DNA of 64,000 nucleotides from Aerococcaceae bacterium DSM 111022 (GCA_015863195.1 JACBXO010000003.1:186001-250000), one strand, 5' to 3'. Shown: positions 17,487 through 27,626, counted from the stretch's first letter. Notes: a model not told the origin generated them from the letters alone. Numbers and translations: made by a program.

Positions 17487-19430
17487 ATGTCACAAATTAC
17501 ATTAACATTCCCAGATGGAAATCAGAAGCAGTTTGATGCTGGCGTTACGGTGAAAGACGTTGCGGGGTCAATCGCAAAGTCACTTCAAAAGGCGGCATTA
17601 GCGGGTAAATTAGATGGTGAAATTATTGATTTTAACCAGCCAATCACAGCCGATGGAGCGATTGAAATCATTACGGATAAATCAGAAGAAGCGAAAGATT
17701 TATTAAATCACTCGACAGCGCATTTATTAGCACATGCTTTAACGCGCTTATATCCAGGAATAAAATTCGGTGTGGGGCCAGCGATTGAACAAGGTTTCTA
17801 CTATGATACAGATAGCGCAGAACCAATTACTGAAGCGGATTTACCGAAGATTGAAAAGGAAATGAAAAAAATCATTTCACAAAACTATCCAATCGAAGGG
17901 CGCGTTGTTTCTCGTGAAGAGGCGTTAGAAATTTTTAAAAATGATGAATATAAACAAGAATTAATTAATGATTTACCAGAAAATGAAGAAATTTCTGTTT
18001 ATACACAAGGTGAATTTACTGATCTTTGTCGTGGGGGTCATGTTCCTTCAACTGGTAAAATCAAAGTCTTTAAATTGTTATCATTAGCGGGTGCTTATTG
18101 GAGAGGTAATAGCGACAATCCAATGATGCAACGTGTTTATGGGGCAGCATTCTTCAAGCAAGACGATTTGGATGAGTATTTACGTTTACGTGAAGAAGCG
18201 AAAGAACGTGACCACCGTAAATTAGGTAAAGAATTAGACATCTTCATGATCAGCCAAGAAGCAGGTCAAGGTTTACCATTCTGGTTACCAAAAGGTGCTA
18301 CAATTCGTCGTACAATTGAACGTTATATTATGGATAAAGAAATTGATTTAGGTTATGAACATGTGTATACACCAATCATGGCTAAGTCTGATTTATACAA
18401 AACGTCAGGTCACTGGGATCACTATCAAGACGATATGTTCCCACCAATGGATATGGGGGACGGCGAGATGTTAGTTTTACGTCCAATGAACTGTCCACAC
18501 CATATGTTAATTTATAAAAATGATATTCATTCATACCGTGAACTACCAATCCGTATTGCGGAATTAGGAATGATGCACCGTTATGAAAAATCGGGTGCTT
18601 TATCTGGTTTACAACGTGTGCGTGAAATGACTTTAAATGATGCGCATATTTTTGTACGTCCAGACCAAATTAAAGAAGAATTCACGCGTGTGATTAACTT
18701 AATCCGTGAAGTTTATGATGACTTCAACATTACAGATTATCGTTTCCGTCTATCTTACCGTGATCCAGAAGATAAAGAAAAATACTTCGACGACGATGAG
18801 ATGTGGGAAAAAGCACAAGCAATGTTAAAAGAAGCGATGGACGATTTAGAATTAGACTACTTCGAAGCTGAAGGTGAAGCAGCTTTCTATGGTCCGAAAT
18901 TAGACGTTCAATTCAAGACTGCTTTAGGTCTGGAAGAAACAATGTCGACTGTTCAATTAGACTTCTTATTACCAGAGCGTTTCGACTTAACTTATGTAGG
19001 GGAAGATGGTAAGGACGACCACCGTCCAGTTGTTATTCACCGCGGGGTTGTGTCAACGATGGAACGTTTCGTGGCTTACCTAATCGAAGAGTATAAAGGG
19101 GCATTTCCAACTTGGTTGGCTCCGGTTCAAGCAGTGCTACTGCCGGTTAGTCCAGAACACCACGGCGATCATACGGAGAAGGTATACAAAGCACTACGTG
19201 ATCAAGGTTTACGCGTCGAAATGGATTTACGTAATGAAAAACTGGGTTACAAGATTCGTGAAGCACAAACTTCTAAAGTGCCTTATCAACTAGTAATCGG
19301 AGATGCTGAAGTTGAAGCGGGGACAGTAAATGTTCGTAAATATGGTGAAAAAGACTCACAAACTGTTTCAATTGAAGAGTATATTGAGTTAATCAATGCT
19401 GATATTGCATCGAAGAGCCGTGACAATTAA
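17487..19430 (+). CDS. thrS: Threonyl-tRNA synthetase
   Basis: Charges tRNA-Thr. 647 residues: TGS domain (about 1-62), second additional (editing) domain with H75-S-T-A-H79, class II catalytic core with zinc-binding C-P-H-H near 334 and R-V-R-E-M motif 2, and a C-terminal anticodon-binding domain from about 545. GGAGGAG lies 7 bases before the ATG. Expression is controlled by the upstream T-box. Confidence 0.98.
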   Translation: MSQITLTFPDGNQKQFDAGVTVKDVAGSIAKSLQKAALAGKLDGEIIDFNQPITADGAIEIITDKSEEAKDLLNHSTAHLLAHALTRLYPGIKFGVGPAIEQGFYYDTDSAEPITEADLPKIEKEMKKIISQNYPIEGRVVSREEALEIFKNDEYKQELINDLPENEEISVYTQGEFTDLCRGGHVPSTGKIKVFKLLSLAGAYWRGNSDNPMMQRVYGAAFFKQDDLDEYLRLREEAKERDHRKLGKELDIFMISQEAGQGLPFWLPKGATIRRTIERYIMDKEIDLGYEHVYTPIMAKSDLYKTSGHWDHYQDDMFPPMDMGDGEMLVLRPMNCPHHMLIYKNDIHSYRELPIRIAELGMMHRYEKSGALSGLQRVREMTLNDAHIFVRPDQIKEEFTRVINLIREVYDDFNITDYRFRLSYRDPEDKEKYFDDDEMWEKAQAMLKEAMDDLELDYFEAEGEAAFYGPKLDVQFKTALGLEETMSTVQLDFLLPERFDLTYVGEDGKDDHRPVVIHRGVVSTMERFVAYLIEEYKGAFPTWLAPVQAVLLPVSPEHHGDHTEKVYKALRDQGLRVEMDLRNEKLGYKIREAQTSKVPYQLVIGDAEVEAGTVNVRKYGEKDSQTVSIEEYIELINADIASKSRDN

Positions 19431-19443
19431 TTAATACAATACT

Positions 19444-19484
19444 TTTAAAAGTTAAGCCATTCAGAATTTCTGGGTGGCTACTTT
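19444..19484 (+). terminator. Weak terminator-like hairpin after thrS
   Basis: AAAAGTTAAGCCATTCA pairs imperfectly with TGGGTGGCTACTTTT. The T tract is short, so read-through into the next gene is likely. Confidence 0.45.
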
Positions 19485-19504
19485 TAGATATTAGGGGGAA
19501 ATAC

Positions 19505-20884
19505 ATGAAAGCAGAGCAAACGGCGCCGTTTGGGGTGCGTGACAAAATCGGTTATATGGCGGGTGATTTGGGGAATAATGTCGCATTCCAGTTGCAGAGT
19601 TCTTTTTTGATGTTGTTTTATACGGATGTATTGCAGATTCCGGCTGGGATGGCGGGGACGATGTTTTTGGTGGCGAGAATTTTTGATGCGGTGACTGATG
19701 TTTTGGTGGGCCATATTATTGATAAGAGACCAACGACTCGGGAAGGGAAGTATCGTCCTTGGCTTCGTAAGATGAGTGGTTTTCTAGCTTTGATGACTTT
19801 TTTAATTTTCCAGTCAGGGATGCAGGACGCTTCGATGACGGTGAAAGTAGTCTACATGTGGGTGACTTATTTATTGTGGGGGTCCGTTTTCTATACGTCA
19901 GTTAATATTCCTTATGGATCGATGGCGGGTGTGATTTCACCTAATCCAAGTGACCGTAGTGCTTTATCGACGTTTAGAACATTAGGGGCGAGTACGGCCA
20001 ATTTATTTATTGGGGTAGGTGTGCCTTTAATTATTTATCATGAAGTGGGCGGCCATCAAGTGGTGAAAACAGATGCTACTTTCACGGTTGTAGCAGGTGT
20101 AGCGGCATTGATTTCGTTTACGGCATTAATGGTTTGTTACCGCCTAACTACTGAACGGGTGAAGATTCCGATGAGTGACGGACCGCAGGAGTCATTTTTT
20201 AAAACTGTGAGGAAGCTCCTGCAAAACCGTGCTTTAGTAGGAGTGATTATTGCGTCGCTTGGTATGTTAATGGCAACGACGACAATTGGACAAACAAATA
20301 ATTATGTTTATGCGCGCGTTTACAATTCAACGATAGGGGTTTCAGCGTCAAACTTAATTAACCAAATACTAACGCTAACTATTACGGCGCCATTAGGTCT
20401 AGCATTGGCTCGTAAATTTGGTAAGAAAGAAATTACGTCAGTTGGGATGTTGCTGGCAGGTGTGATGTTCTTTGTGCTTTGGCTAATTGGACCGCGTTCG
20501 ATTTATATTCATATCGCCTTTGTGGCAGTGGTATATATTTTATATGGCTTTTATTATTCACAAGTTTGGGCCATGATTCCAGATGTGGTGGATGATATTC
20601 AACTGACAACTGGGAACCGTGATGGCGGGACAGTTTATGCATTAAATTCTTTTGCTCGTAAAATTGGTCAGGCTATCTCGGGTGCTTTAGTAGGTTGGTC
20701 ATTGTCGTATATTGGTTATGATGCCCAGCAAGTTGAGCTATCTAGCCAAGTTCAAGATGGTATATTCACAATGTCAACATTAATTCCAGCAGGTGCCTTT
20801 TTACTGGCAGCCATTTCATTACTCTTTATTTATCCATTAAACCGTGAACATGTTGAGGAAAATAATCAGCAATTACATTTATAA
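19505..20884 (+). CDS. GPH-family (MelB-like) sodium or proton:sugar symporter
   Basis: Membrane carrier of the glycoside-pentoside-hexuronide:cation symporter family, 459 residues with about 12 helices. N-terminal G-D-L-G-N-N, F-Y-T-D-V and R-I-F-D-A-V-T-D with following G-R/K-Y-R-P-W pattern (G-K-Y-R-P-W-L) are family motifs. AGGGGG precedes the ATG. No glycosidase or sugar kinase is adjacent, so the substrate cannot be inferred. Confidence 0.9.
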   Translation: MKAEQTAPFGVRDKIGYMAGDLGNNVAFQLQSSFLMLFYTDVLQIPAGMAGTMFLVARIFDAVTDVLVGHIIDKRPTTREGKYRPWLRKMSGFLALMTFLIFQSGMQDASMTVKVVYMWVTYLLWGSVFYTSVNIPYGSMAGVISPNPSDRSALSTFRTLGASTANLFIGVGVPLIIYHEVGGHQVVKTDATFTVVAGVAALISFTALMVCYRLTTERVKIPMSDGPQESFFKTVRKLLQNRALVGVIIASLGMLMATTTIGQTNNYVYARVYNSTIGVSASNLINQILTLTITAPLGLALARKFGKKEITSVGMLLAGVMFFVLWLIGPRSIYIHIAFVAVVYILYGFYYSQVWAMIPDVVDDIQLTTGNRDGGTVYALNSFARKIGQAISGALVGWSLSYIGYDAQQVELSSQVQDGIFTMSTLIPAGAFLLAAISLLFIYPLNREHVEENNQQLHL

Positions 20885-20898
20885 TATTGTGTCATTAG

Positions 20899-20933
20899 AG
20901 GAGTTGCTCACTTAGGTGAGCGGCTCTTTTTTT
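20899..20933 (+). terminator. Terminator after the GPH symporter
   Basis: GAGTTGCTCAC pairs with GTGAGCGGCTC and is followed by seven T. Confidence 0.85.
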
Positions 20934-20959
20934 GGATGGGAGTTGTGGTGTGGAATAGG

Positions 20960-21205
20960 GGAACGTATAATAACTGCAGTTTAAAATATGAGAAGTTATA
21001 CGAATGTATAATAACTTGCTGAAAATGGGTATGTTGTTATACGCAATCGCCAAATCGTATAATAACTGCAGTTTGAAATTCGAGAAGTTATACGAACGTA
21101 TAATAACTCCTTGAAATTGGGAAGGTTGTTATACGCAATCGTCAAATCGTATAATAAATACTGTTTGAAATTTGAGAAGTTATACAAACGTATAATAACT
21201 CACTG
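20960..21205. repeat. Palindrome array A2 (TTATACG...CGTATAA)
   Basis: TTATACG or a close variant starts at 20996, 21037, 21088, 21129 and 21180: steps 41, 51, 41, 51. The short-loop and long-loop forms alternate, giving a 92-base higher unit. Spacer text differs from array A1. Confidence 0.75.
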
Positions 21206-21249
21206 CACGAGTTTTCTTTAAAATTACCAAAATAGCATTTCTTTACAAA

Positions 21250-21373
21250 ACTATGGAATCAAAAGGAAAGAGTCGCCGAAGCGACTCTACCGCATTTTAG
21301 ATGTTGCTTTTAGGCACGGCCTAAAAGCTTCTTTTGTTAAAAAAGGTCAATTTCTTCAGAAATTGGACCTCTA
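21250..21373. repeat. Composite dispersed repeat, copy 2
   Basis: Modules in order: ATGGAATCAAAAGGAAAGAG, a perfect hairpin AGAGTCGC-CGAA-GCGACTCT (21269-21288), a TTTTAGG/CCTAAAAG hairpin with GCTTCTTTTG, and GGTCAATTTC/GAAATTGGACC. Modules are shared with 16380-16478 and 56930-57020. Confidence 0.6.
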
Positions 21374-21466
21374 CTTAAAGATAATCCAGAACTTAATGTA
21401 TGTCTTGTATAGTTTTTTGATTAAGGCAATTTGCTAATAAGAGAATTGAGGGGAGCAGTTTGATGA

Positions 21467-22245
21467 ATCCTCAATATCCCAACTCAGGTACAAAAGAAGA
21501 TTGGTCGTTCATCAATGTCCCCACACCACTCCAAGAGCAGTTTGACGAATTATCAATGTCCTCATTCAGGTACAAAAGAAGATTGGTCGTTCATCAATGT
21601 CCCCACTCCAATCTAAAAGCAGTTTGATGAATCATCAATGTTCCGACTCAGGTACAAAAGAAGATTGGTAATTTATCAATCTCCTCGCACTGATTCAAGA
21701 GCAGTTTGACTATCCATCAATCTCCTCGCACTGATTCAAGAGCAGTTTGACGAAACGTTAATCTCCTCACTCCACTCCAAGAGCAGTTTGACGAATTATC
21801 AATGTCCTCATTCAGGTACAAAAGAAGATTGGTAATTTATCAATCTCCTCGCACTGATCCAAGAGCAGTTTGACTATCCATCAATCTCCTCGCACTGATT
21901 CAAGAGCAGTTTGACTATCCATCAATCTCCTCGCACTGATTCAAGAGCAGTTTGACGAATCATCAATGTCCTCATTCAGGTACAAAAGAAGATTGGTTAT
22001 TCATCAATGTTCCCAGCCAAATCCAAGAGCAGTTTGACGAATCATCAATGTCCTCATTCAGGTACAAAAGAAGATTGGTAATTCATCAATCTGCCCACAC
22101 CAATCTAAAAACAGTTTGATGAATCATCAATGTTCCCACACCAAACCAAGAGCAGTTTGACTATCCATCAATCTACTCGTCCAAGTCCAAGCGAAGCTTG
22201 ACGAATCATGAATCTTGTTGCTTCAATATAATAGAAGATTAACAA
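21467..22245. repeat. Array E: about 19 tandem units of exactly 41 bases
   Basis: Units of 41 bases run from 21467 to about 22245. Each has a fairly constant core ATCAAT(G/C)TCC and then one of two alternative second halves: CAAGAGCAGTTTGAC or CAGGTACAAAAGAAGATTGG. Across unit borders the second type makes a 21-base palindrome AGATTG-N9-CAATCT. The last two units are degenerate. There is no long open frame, and repeats vary while no unique spacers exist, so it is not a CRISPR array. Confidence 0.8.
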
Positions 22246-22302
22246 CTGACCAATCTTCAAACCACACCAATTCCTAAACCACCCCAGTCTTTACGCACAA
22301 AA

Positions 22303-22335
22303 ATACCCTCAGCTTTCAGAGCCGAGGGCAATATT
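22303..22335 (-). terminator. Terminator of dacA
   Basis: On the minus strand CCCTCGGCT pairs with AGCTGAGGG and is followed by TATTTTTG. It lies just beyond the dacA stop. Confidence 0.75.
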
Positions 22336-22344
22336 TTTCAAAAA

Positions 22345-23556
22345 TTATTCAAAGACATTGAAAATGTCGCGCATAAAGTTTGTTAATGTGTTGTTACGTT
22401 CATTGTCCAAGTTTTCTGAGGCATTAGTTTCTGATGAGCCTGATCCATTTGAATCAGTTGATTCATCTACTTCAGGTTCAGGTAATTCACGTAAGTTAGT
22501 TGGTAATGCTTCATTTTGATACATTTCAGGGTAGTCTAATAAACCATCTAATAGGATTTCTGTTTCCCAATATGAGTTTGTTCCTTCATCAAAAATCCCC
22601 ATTACAACAGCGTAAACTTCACGACCATTTTCATCGTAACTATGTGTAATGAAACAACGACCCGCACCATCAGTAAAACCTGATTTCAGTCCATCAACAC
22701 CTTCACGGGCATAAACACTACCTGTTTCAGGTAATAATTGGTTAGAGTTAGCTAAATGTGCTTCGTGACCCGTACCTTCGCCCATGATATAAGTTAGAGC
22801 AGAAGTAATATCTAATACTTCTGGATAATCTTCTACTAAATGTTGTCCAACTAAAGCAATATCAGCGGCAGACATGTAGTTTTGGTCATCTTCAGTTGAA
22901 CCTGGATACCATAATGATTCTGGTAATTCAGCATTTGGTGCACCAGATACAGTATACATTTGTGAATTGGTAATATTCCATTCTGCTAATTTATCATTCA
23001 TGGCTTTAACAGCGTCTTGTTCAGAACCATAAATTTCCCACATAACAGCTGAAGTAGCATCATTACCTGAATGAATTAAAATACCGTGTAATAAATCTTC
23101 AACAGAATATTCTTCACCTGCAAGTAAACCAACATTTGAAAGGTTCGCATTCATTGTGATATCTGTTTCAATTTCTTCAGGAATTGTAATCATTGTATCC
23201 ATTGAAATATCGCCTGCTTCAACAGCTTCATAAATTAGGTAAGCAGCTATAATTTTAGACATTGATGCGATTGGGTAAGGTGTTGTCCCATTTTGTTGAG
23301 CGAGAACACGGTTCGTCTCGGCATCAATCACAACATAGGAACGTGTATCCATATTTTGTTCATACCAATCAACTAACTCTTGAGGATAGTCTTCAGGACG
23401 TTCAAATTGTGGAACAGGTGCTAATAATTCAGAACCTGATGATAAAGTAGGTGTTTTGTTTAATTCTTGCGCTAAGATAGGTGCGCTACTTGATAGTAAA
23501 GTCGCCAATACAGCGGTTGAGATAATTGCTTTTTTCATAAAATGTTGTTTTAACAA
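22345..23556 (-). CDS. dacA: D-alanyl-D-alanine carboxypeptidase (PBP5/DacA type, S11)
   Basis: Trims the terminal D-Ala from peptidoglycan stem peptides outside the membrane. 403 residues: signal peptide ending near residue 29 (I-L-A before Q-E), catalytic S98-M-S-K101, S163-G-N165, and K291-S-G293 where most relatives have K-T-G. The C-terminal 16 residues form an amphipathic anchor-like helix after a Ser/Asn/Glu linker. GGAGG is 7 bases before a TTG start; an ATG six codons later (23538) is possible but has worse spacing. Confidence 0.92.
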   Translation of the reverse strand: MLKQHFMKKAIISTAVLATLLSSSAPILAQELNKTPTLSSGSELLAPVPQFERPEDYPQELVDWYEQNMDTRSYVVIDAETNRVLAQQNGTTPYPIASMSKIIAAYLIYEAVEAGDISMDTMITIPEEIETDITMNANLSNVGLLAGEEYSVEDLLHGILIHSGNDATSAVMWEIYGSEQDAVKAMNDKLAEWNITNSQMYTVSGAPNAELPESLWYPGSTEDDQNYMSAADIALVGQHLVEDYPEVLDITSALTYIMGEGTGHEAHLANSNQLLPETGSVYAREGVDGLKSGFTDGAGRCFITHSYDENGREVYAVVMGIFDEGTNSYWETEILLDGLLDYPEMYQNEALPTNLRELPEPEVDESTDSNGSGSSETNASENLDNERNNTLTNFMRDIFNVFE

Positions 23557-23590
23557 ACCGGTACCTCCATAGTTATAATCTCGTTAGTAT

Positions 23591-23619
23591 ATTATAGTCT
23601 AAAATCTTCTAATTTTAAA
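23591..23619 (-). promoter_or_regulatory. dacA promoter
   Basis: On the minus strand TTTAAA (23619-23614), 17-base spacer, TATAAT (23596-23591). Confidence 0.55.
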
Positions 23620-23697
23620 TGATTCTACCGAATTACTTTAAAAATACCATAATCTCAGTAAAAATTCACATTTTGTTCATAATGATGGCTAAATATT

Positions 23698-23706
23698 TGG
23701 TATAAT
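23698..23706 (+). promoter_or_regulatory. Extended -10 promoter of the O-antigen-ligase-like gene
   Basis: TGGTATAAT is a perfect extended -10 element; no good -35 is present. The GTG start follows 31 bases later behind AGGGGG. Confidence 0.55.
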
Positions 23707-23737
23707 AAATAAACAACAATGTGTTAGGGGGATTTTT

Positions 23738-24997
23738 GTGCAAACAAATCAACAAACACCTACACACAATACACTAAAAACATTTAATTGGCTAATCGTA
23801 CTTCTGACGATTGGTTTATTGTTGCCATTTTTTACAAATATTATTGTTGTAATTTTTGTACTACTAAGCCTCTTATGGCTCAACCGCAAAACATGGCTCC
23901 AAGATATTAAACAATTAGGTTGGCTCAATGTCTTCGTGATATTTAATTTAATCACCTCCGCAGTCAACCAAAATATGTTAGGAATACTATTATCTCTTGT
24001 ATTTCTACTACTAGGACTATTATTTGTTTATTACCGAAGGTATATAACCGCACCTATCTTTTTGCTGATATTAAAGATATTTTTAGTAGGATCAATCATC
24101 CTCGCTATTTACGCTTTTATCGTCTATGCATACTATTCACTCACGCATGGTTACGGTATTTTGTATGTCTTCAAATATGCCGCAATTCAAACAAGAGCGG
24201 AAGCCACCTTCTTTAATGCCAATTATTATGGATTATATTGTGTGTTCATGGTGTTAACAGCCATTTATTTTTTACTAAAAGTACCAACAAAACGCTGGCG
24301 CATCATCAGTATTATCGCGATTATTGCCAATCTCGTATCCATCATACTCACCGCATCACGCTTTTTCCCAGTCACTCTAATTGTAGCGGTAGTCATGATG
24401 CTAATTTTTGTCGACAAACGCTGGGCATACACAGCCATAGCACTAGGCGCCGCCGTCATCCTCGCATTAATCATCAAACCAGAATTAATGCCACGTTTGG
24501 AGAATTTGGATTACGCCTTTGAAGACCGCTTCGATCTATGGGATGTAGGCTTAAGTATCTTTAAGACCAGCCCACTCGTCGGACGTGGGGCAATGAGCTA
24601 TCAAAAGTTTTATTATCTCTTTACCGACGACGCAGATATGCACGCTCATTCATTATATGTCGACACCTTGGCTAATTATGGCATTATAGGAATCATTTTA
24701 ATCTTGATAATCTTTTGGCCGCTCGTAAAATCGATGTATCAACTCTTTAAAAAGAAAGCATTACGTCCAGAATTTGGCTTACTATTCGGCTTTATCGTCA
24801 ATGTCTTCTTCCATGGAATCATGGATTTTGCCGTCTTTTGGGTGCAAACAGGATTAATTTTCTTAATGATTATCCTTGTTCCAAACGATGTTCTAGAAGA
24901 CTTAGCCAATCACACCGCCGGCTCTAGCCGTGATTATGTCAAACAAAATACCGAAGAAGAAGTTACCAAATTTAAAAAACGGGTGTCACATAAATAA
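23738..24997 (+). CDS. O-antigen ligase/polymerase-like membrane protein (Wzy_C/RfaL family)
   Basis: 419-residue polytopic membrane protein with about 11 helices and a large extracytoplasmic loop containing G-R-G-A-M-S-Y and H-A-H-S-L-Y-V-D-T-L-A-N-Y-G (near 305-325), the typical motif of O-antigen ligases and polymerases. In Gram-positives such proteins join or polymerise surface polysaccharide or teichoic acid glycans. No glycosyltransferases lie beside it. Start is GTG; a charged tail overlaps the terminator stem. Confidence 0.8.
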   Translation: MQTNQQTPTHNTLKTFNWLIVLLTIGLLLPFFTNIIVVIFVLLSLLWLNRKTWLQDIKQLGWLNVFVIFNLITSAVNQNMLGILLSLVFLLLGLLFVYYRRYITAPIFLLILKIFLVGSIILAIYAFIVYAYYSLTHGYGILYVFKYAAIQTRAEATFFNANYYGLYCVFMVLTAIYFLLKVPTKRWRIISIIAIIANLVSIILTASRFFPVTLIVAVVMMLIFVDKRWAYTAIALGAAVILALIIKPELMPRLENLDYAFEDRFDLWDVGLSIFKTSPLVGRGAMSYQKFYYLFTDDADMHAHSLYVDTLANYGIIGIILILIIFWPLVKSMYQLFKKKALRPEFGLLFGFIVNVFFHGIMDFAVFWVQTGLIFLMIILVPNDVLEDLANHTAGSSRDYVKQNTEEEVTKFKKRVSHK

Positions 24998-25019
24998 ATG
25001 TGGCAACCCGTTTTTTTTA
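24975..25019. terminator. Bidirectional terminator between convergent genes
   Basis: AACGGGTGTCACAT pairs with ATGTGGCAACCCGTT (one bulge) with A tract on the left and T tract on the right. Its left arm lies within the 3' end of the plus-strand gene; it also serves the minus-strand gene that ends at 25017. Confidence 0.8.
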
Positions 25020-26264
25020 TTGTTCTAGTAAATCACCATAGTAACTTAAAGACGTCGTAATACTACTTTCCGATTCATCATCAATATATTCTGAATAAAT
25101 CTCACCAATGTCAGGCGCATAGTAGTAGCGCTGAATTTGTCCCTCAGGTAACCTCGCTTCAACAACCACCACATTTTCATACTGGATTTCACCTAAATCA
25201 AATTCAGCTAAAATATCTGTCACAGTAAATACCTGCTCCTGGCGGTAGCCTCTTTTAAAAGTATTCCCCACTTCGATTTTGGCAGGTAAATACAAAGACT
25301 TTTTCATATCCTGGGCATCAGCATGGTAGCGGAAATCTTCGCCATCATAAGAGTTTGGGAAATATGCAAGTTCATAAATCCTATCCTCGGTTAGCTGATA
25401 AACAAAAGAGATAGTATTACCAGCATTAGCACGACTAACTTGATAAATCCCATTTTCATCCGGGCCATAGTCTAGCGTTAAAGAAAAGGGCGCAAATTCA
25501 ATCCCAGATCCACTATAATCATAAAATGGATAAAATAAACCAAGTGCATAATCATATGTATCAATAGCGGTGCCTTCTTCTTCAGGTAATTCTCCATAAT
25601 AATCGAGTGAAGTAGTGCCACTATTTCCAGCCTCATCATAAATATATTCTGAATAAATCTCACCAATTTGTGGTGCGTAATAGAAGCGTTGTACTTGACC
25701 CTCTGGATAATTCGATTCAATGACTAATACATTTTCATAAATTGTCCCGTCGAGATTATATTCGGCTAAAATATCAGTCACTGTATAGGATTGTTCCTTG
25801 CGGTATCCTCGATTAAATGTATCGCCCACTTGAAGTGTTGCGGGTAAGTATAATGATTTTTGCGCATCTAAAGCGTCGGCGTGACTACGAAAATCTTGCC
25901 CATCATAGGAATTAGGGAAATATGCCAATTCATAAATGCCTTCATCGGTTATTTGATAGACATAAGAAATGGTATTGCCTGAATTAGCACGGCTCACTTG
26001 ATAAATGCGATTTTCATCAGGACGATAGTCTAGCGTTAGTGAGAAGGGTGCAAATTCATTACCAACCCCGTTATAATCATAAAAAGGATAATACATACCA
26101 AGAGCATAATCGGAAGCATTAACTGTAGCGGCATTTTCTTGAGCGCTAACGATTGTTGGACTTGCATTAAAATTTGGAATAATCGTCAATAAACTAAAAC
26201 CACTTAAAAGTAGTGTGAAGGTAGTAAAATGAGTGAGTAGATGCTTAAAAATTTGATTGTCCAT
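25017..26264 (-). CDS. Secreted protein with two tandem copies of an unrecognised beta-rich domain
   Basis: 415 residues. A signal peptide ends near residue 42 (V-S-A before Q-E). Two copies of a domain of about 180 residues follow: each begins Y-A-L-G, has F-Y-P-F-Y-D-Y or similar, F-A-P-F-S-L-T-L-D-Y, Y-E-L-A-Y-F-P-N-S-Y-D-G, L-Y-L-P-A, Y-T-V or F-T-V-T-D-I-L-A-E, and Y-Y-A-P-x-I-G-E-I-Y-S-E-Y-I. A single-domain relative lies at 57302-57973. I do not recognise the family; the Y-Y-A-P...G segment resembles motifs in many Firmicute exported proteins of unknown function. Only a weak promoter is visible. Confidence 0.85.
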   Translation of the reverse strand: MDNQIFKHLLTHFTTFTLLLSGFSLLTIIPNFNASPTIVSAQENAATVNASDYALGMYYPFYDYNGVGNEFAPFSLTLDYRPDENRIYQVSRANSGNTISYVYQITDEGIYELAYFPNSYDGQDFRSHADALDAQKSLYLPATLQVGDTFNRGYRKEQSYTVTDILAEYNLDGTIYENVLVIESNYPEGQVQRFYYAPQIGEIYSEYIYDEAGNSGTTSLDYYGELPEEEGTAIDTYDYALGLFYPFYDYSGSGIEFAPFSLTLDYGPDENGIYQVSRANAGNTISFVYQLTEDRIYELAYFPNSYDGEDFRYHADAQDMKKSLYLPAKIEVGNTFKRGYRQEQVFTVTDILAEFDLGEIQYENVVVVEARLPEGQIQRYYYAPDIGEIYSEYIDDESESSITTSLSYYGDLLEQ

Positions 26265-26423
26265 GGTTTTCCCTTCTTTCTTTATTTGATAACTATATTT
26301 TACTAAAGATAGTACTATAACAACAGAGAAAACGCTTACTGGTTAACTTTTTAGGTCCTTAAAAATGCCTAACATTTTAAGAATATGTAATAATTAAATC
26401 GTAAAAAATAGGTAAAACTAAGT

Positions 26424-26437
26424 TGTAAGCGCATATA
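26424..26437 (+). promoter_or_regulatory. Candidate cre (CcpA) site upstream of the first usp gene
   Basis: TGTAAGCGCATATA matches the cre consensus TGNAARCGNWWWCA at all but one fixed position. It lies 19 bases before the -10 box, over the -35 region. Confidence 0.5.
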
Positions 26438-26452
26438 AATCAAACTAAAGTA

Positions 26453-26461
26453 TGTTATAAT
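26453..26461 (+). promoter_or_regulatory. Extended -10 promoter of the first usp gene
   Basis: TGTTATAAT, a perfect extended -10, 31 bases upstream of the ATG; GGAGGTG follows. Confidence 0.6.
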
Positions 26462-26491
26462 ATATATGAAATAAAGTAGGAGGTGTGAATT

Positions 26492-26926
26492 ATGTTACCA
26501 GAGTATGAACGCATTTTATTTGCGACAGATGGTTCTGAAAGTGCCAACGCTGCTTTACAAAAAGCTGTAGGTATTGCCAGACGTAATAATGCTAAGTTGT
26601 TCGTCCTACATGTTTTGGATTCAAGGGTACTGCATGCAACATCAGCATCAGATCATAAAATTCAAGAAAGGATGAAAACTGGCGGAGATACGATTATGAG
26701 TAGAGCGAAGGATTATGCTGCTGAGCAAGGTGTATCTGATGTAGAAATACTTCTTGAATCAGGTGATCCGAAAAAAGTAATCGGAATTGATATTCCCGAA
26801 CGTGAGAATATTGATTTAATTGTCATGGGTGCCAAAGGTACTGGTGCAATGGAACGTTTCTTTATCGGTTCAGTATCTGAGAATGTTGTACGTCACGCAA
26901 CATGTGATGTCCTAGTAATTCGTTAA
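26492..26926 (+). CDS. Universal stress protein (UspA family), copy 1
   Basis: 144-residue cytoplasmic protein with the alpha/beta Usp fold: N-terminal I-L-F-A-T-D-G-S-E strand/loop and the ATP-binding pattern G-x2-G-x9-G-S near 113-127 (G-A-K-G-T-G...F-I-G-S). It is the first of three tandem paralogues, each with its own ribosome site and separated by 160 bases. A cre-like site suggests control by sugar supply. Confidence 0.93.
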   Translation: MLPEYERILFATDGSESANAALQKAVGIARRNNAKLFVLHVLDSRVLHATSASDHKIQERMKTGGDTIMSRAKDYAAEQGVSDVEILLESGDPKKVIGIDIPERENIDLIVMGAKGTGAMERFFIGSVSENVVRHATCDVLVIR

Positions 26927-26983
26927 TCCATTTCACTTTACTTAGAAAGAAGGATGCGAGCGTGTATTTAAATAGCGTGTAAC

Positions 26984-27019
26984 AACCCACTAAGTAAAAA
27001 TATTTAGTGGGTTCTTTTA
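26984..27019 (+). terminator. Terminator after usp copy 1
   Basis: AACCCACTAA pairs with TTAGTGGGTT, followed by CTTTT. Confidence 0.8.
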
Positions 27020-27029
27020 AGTAGAAACA

Positions 27030-27044
27030 ACCATACTTTTAAAA
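27030..27044 (+). promoter_or_regulatory. ACCATACTTTTAAAA motif upstream of usp copy 2
   Basis: Exact copy of the motif at 17446-17460, placed 42 bases before the usp start and after a terminator. I find no clear -35/-10 pair in the 66-base gap, so this motif may be part of the promoter. Confidence 0.35.
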
Positions 27045-27085
27045 AAGAAAAAATACTTTAAACAAATTAAACAGGAGGTGTAATC

Positions 27086-27526
27086 ATGTTACCAGAGTAT
27101 GAACGTGTTTTAATTGCGACAGATGGATCAGAAGGGGCAGACGCTGCGTTACATAAAGCGGTTGCGATCGCTAAACGGAATCATGCAGAATTATTTATTT
27201 TACATGTCGTTGACACAAGACTTTTCCAATCAACCTCAGACCCTGATGTGAGATACCGTGAAGCGATGCGAAAAATTGGGGACCGTGTGCTTGCTGAAGC
27301 GAAAGAATTCGCGGTAAGCCAAGGTTTAACAGAAGTGACGACATTGATGGAGGTTGGGACGCCTAAATTATTAATTGCCGATGACATTCCTAAACGCGAA
27401 GAGATTGATTTAATTGTGATGGGTGCTAAAGGTATGGGGGCACTAGAACGCTTCTTTGTCGGTTCAGTGTCGGAAAATGTGGTCAGGTACTCAAAAAGCG
27501 ACGTATTAATCGTTCGCAAAGAGTAG
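27086..27526 (+). CDS. Universal stress protein (UspA family), copy 2
   Basis: 146 residues, close to copies 1 and 3 in sequence. Has the A-T-D-G-S-E start loop and G-A-K-G-M-G...F-V-G-S ATP-binding pattern. AGGAGGTG lies 8 bases before the ATG. Unlike its neighbours, no cre site is seen in front of it. Confidence 0.93.
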   Translation: MLPEYERVLIATDGSEGADAALHKAVAIAKRNHAELFILHVVDTRLFQSTSDPDVRYREAMRKIGDRVLAEAKEFAVSQGLTEVTTLMEVGTPKLLIADDIPKREEIDLIVMGAKGMGALERFFVGSVSENVVRYSKSDVLIVRKE

Positions 27527-27626
27527 GAGAATAATTGAAAGATACGATGCCATTAATTTGTATAATTTATAAAACCTTCTAAATAAGGCTATTAAACGTT
27601 TTTTCAGAAAGCAGAGGCCTTTTACC

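Noticed and set aside
21467-22245. Possible CRISPR array
   Set aside because: Units follow each other without unique spacers, vary in sequence, and no cas genes are near.
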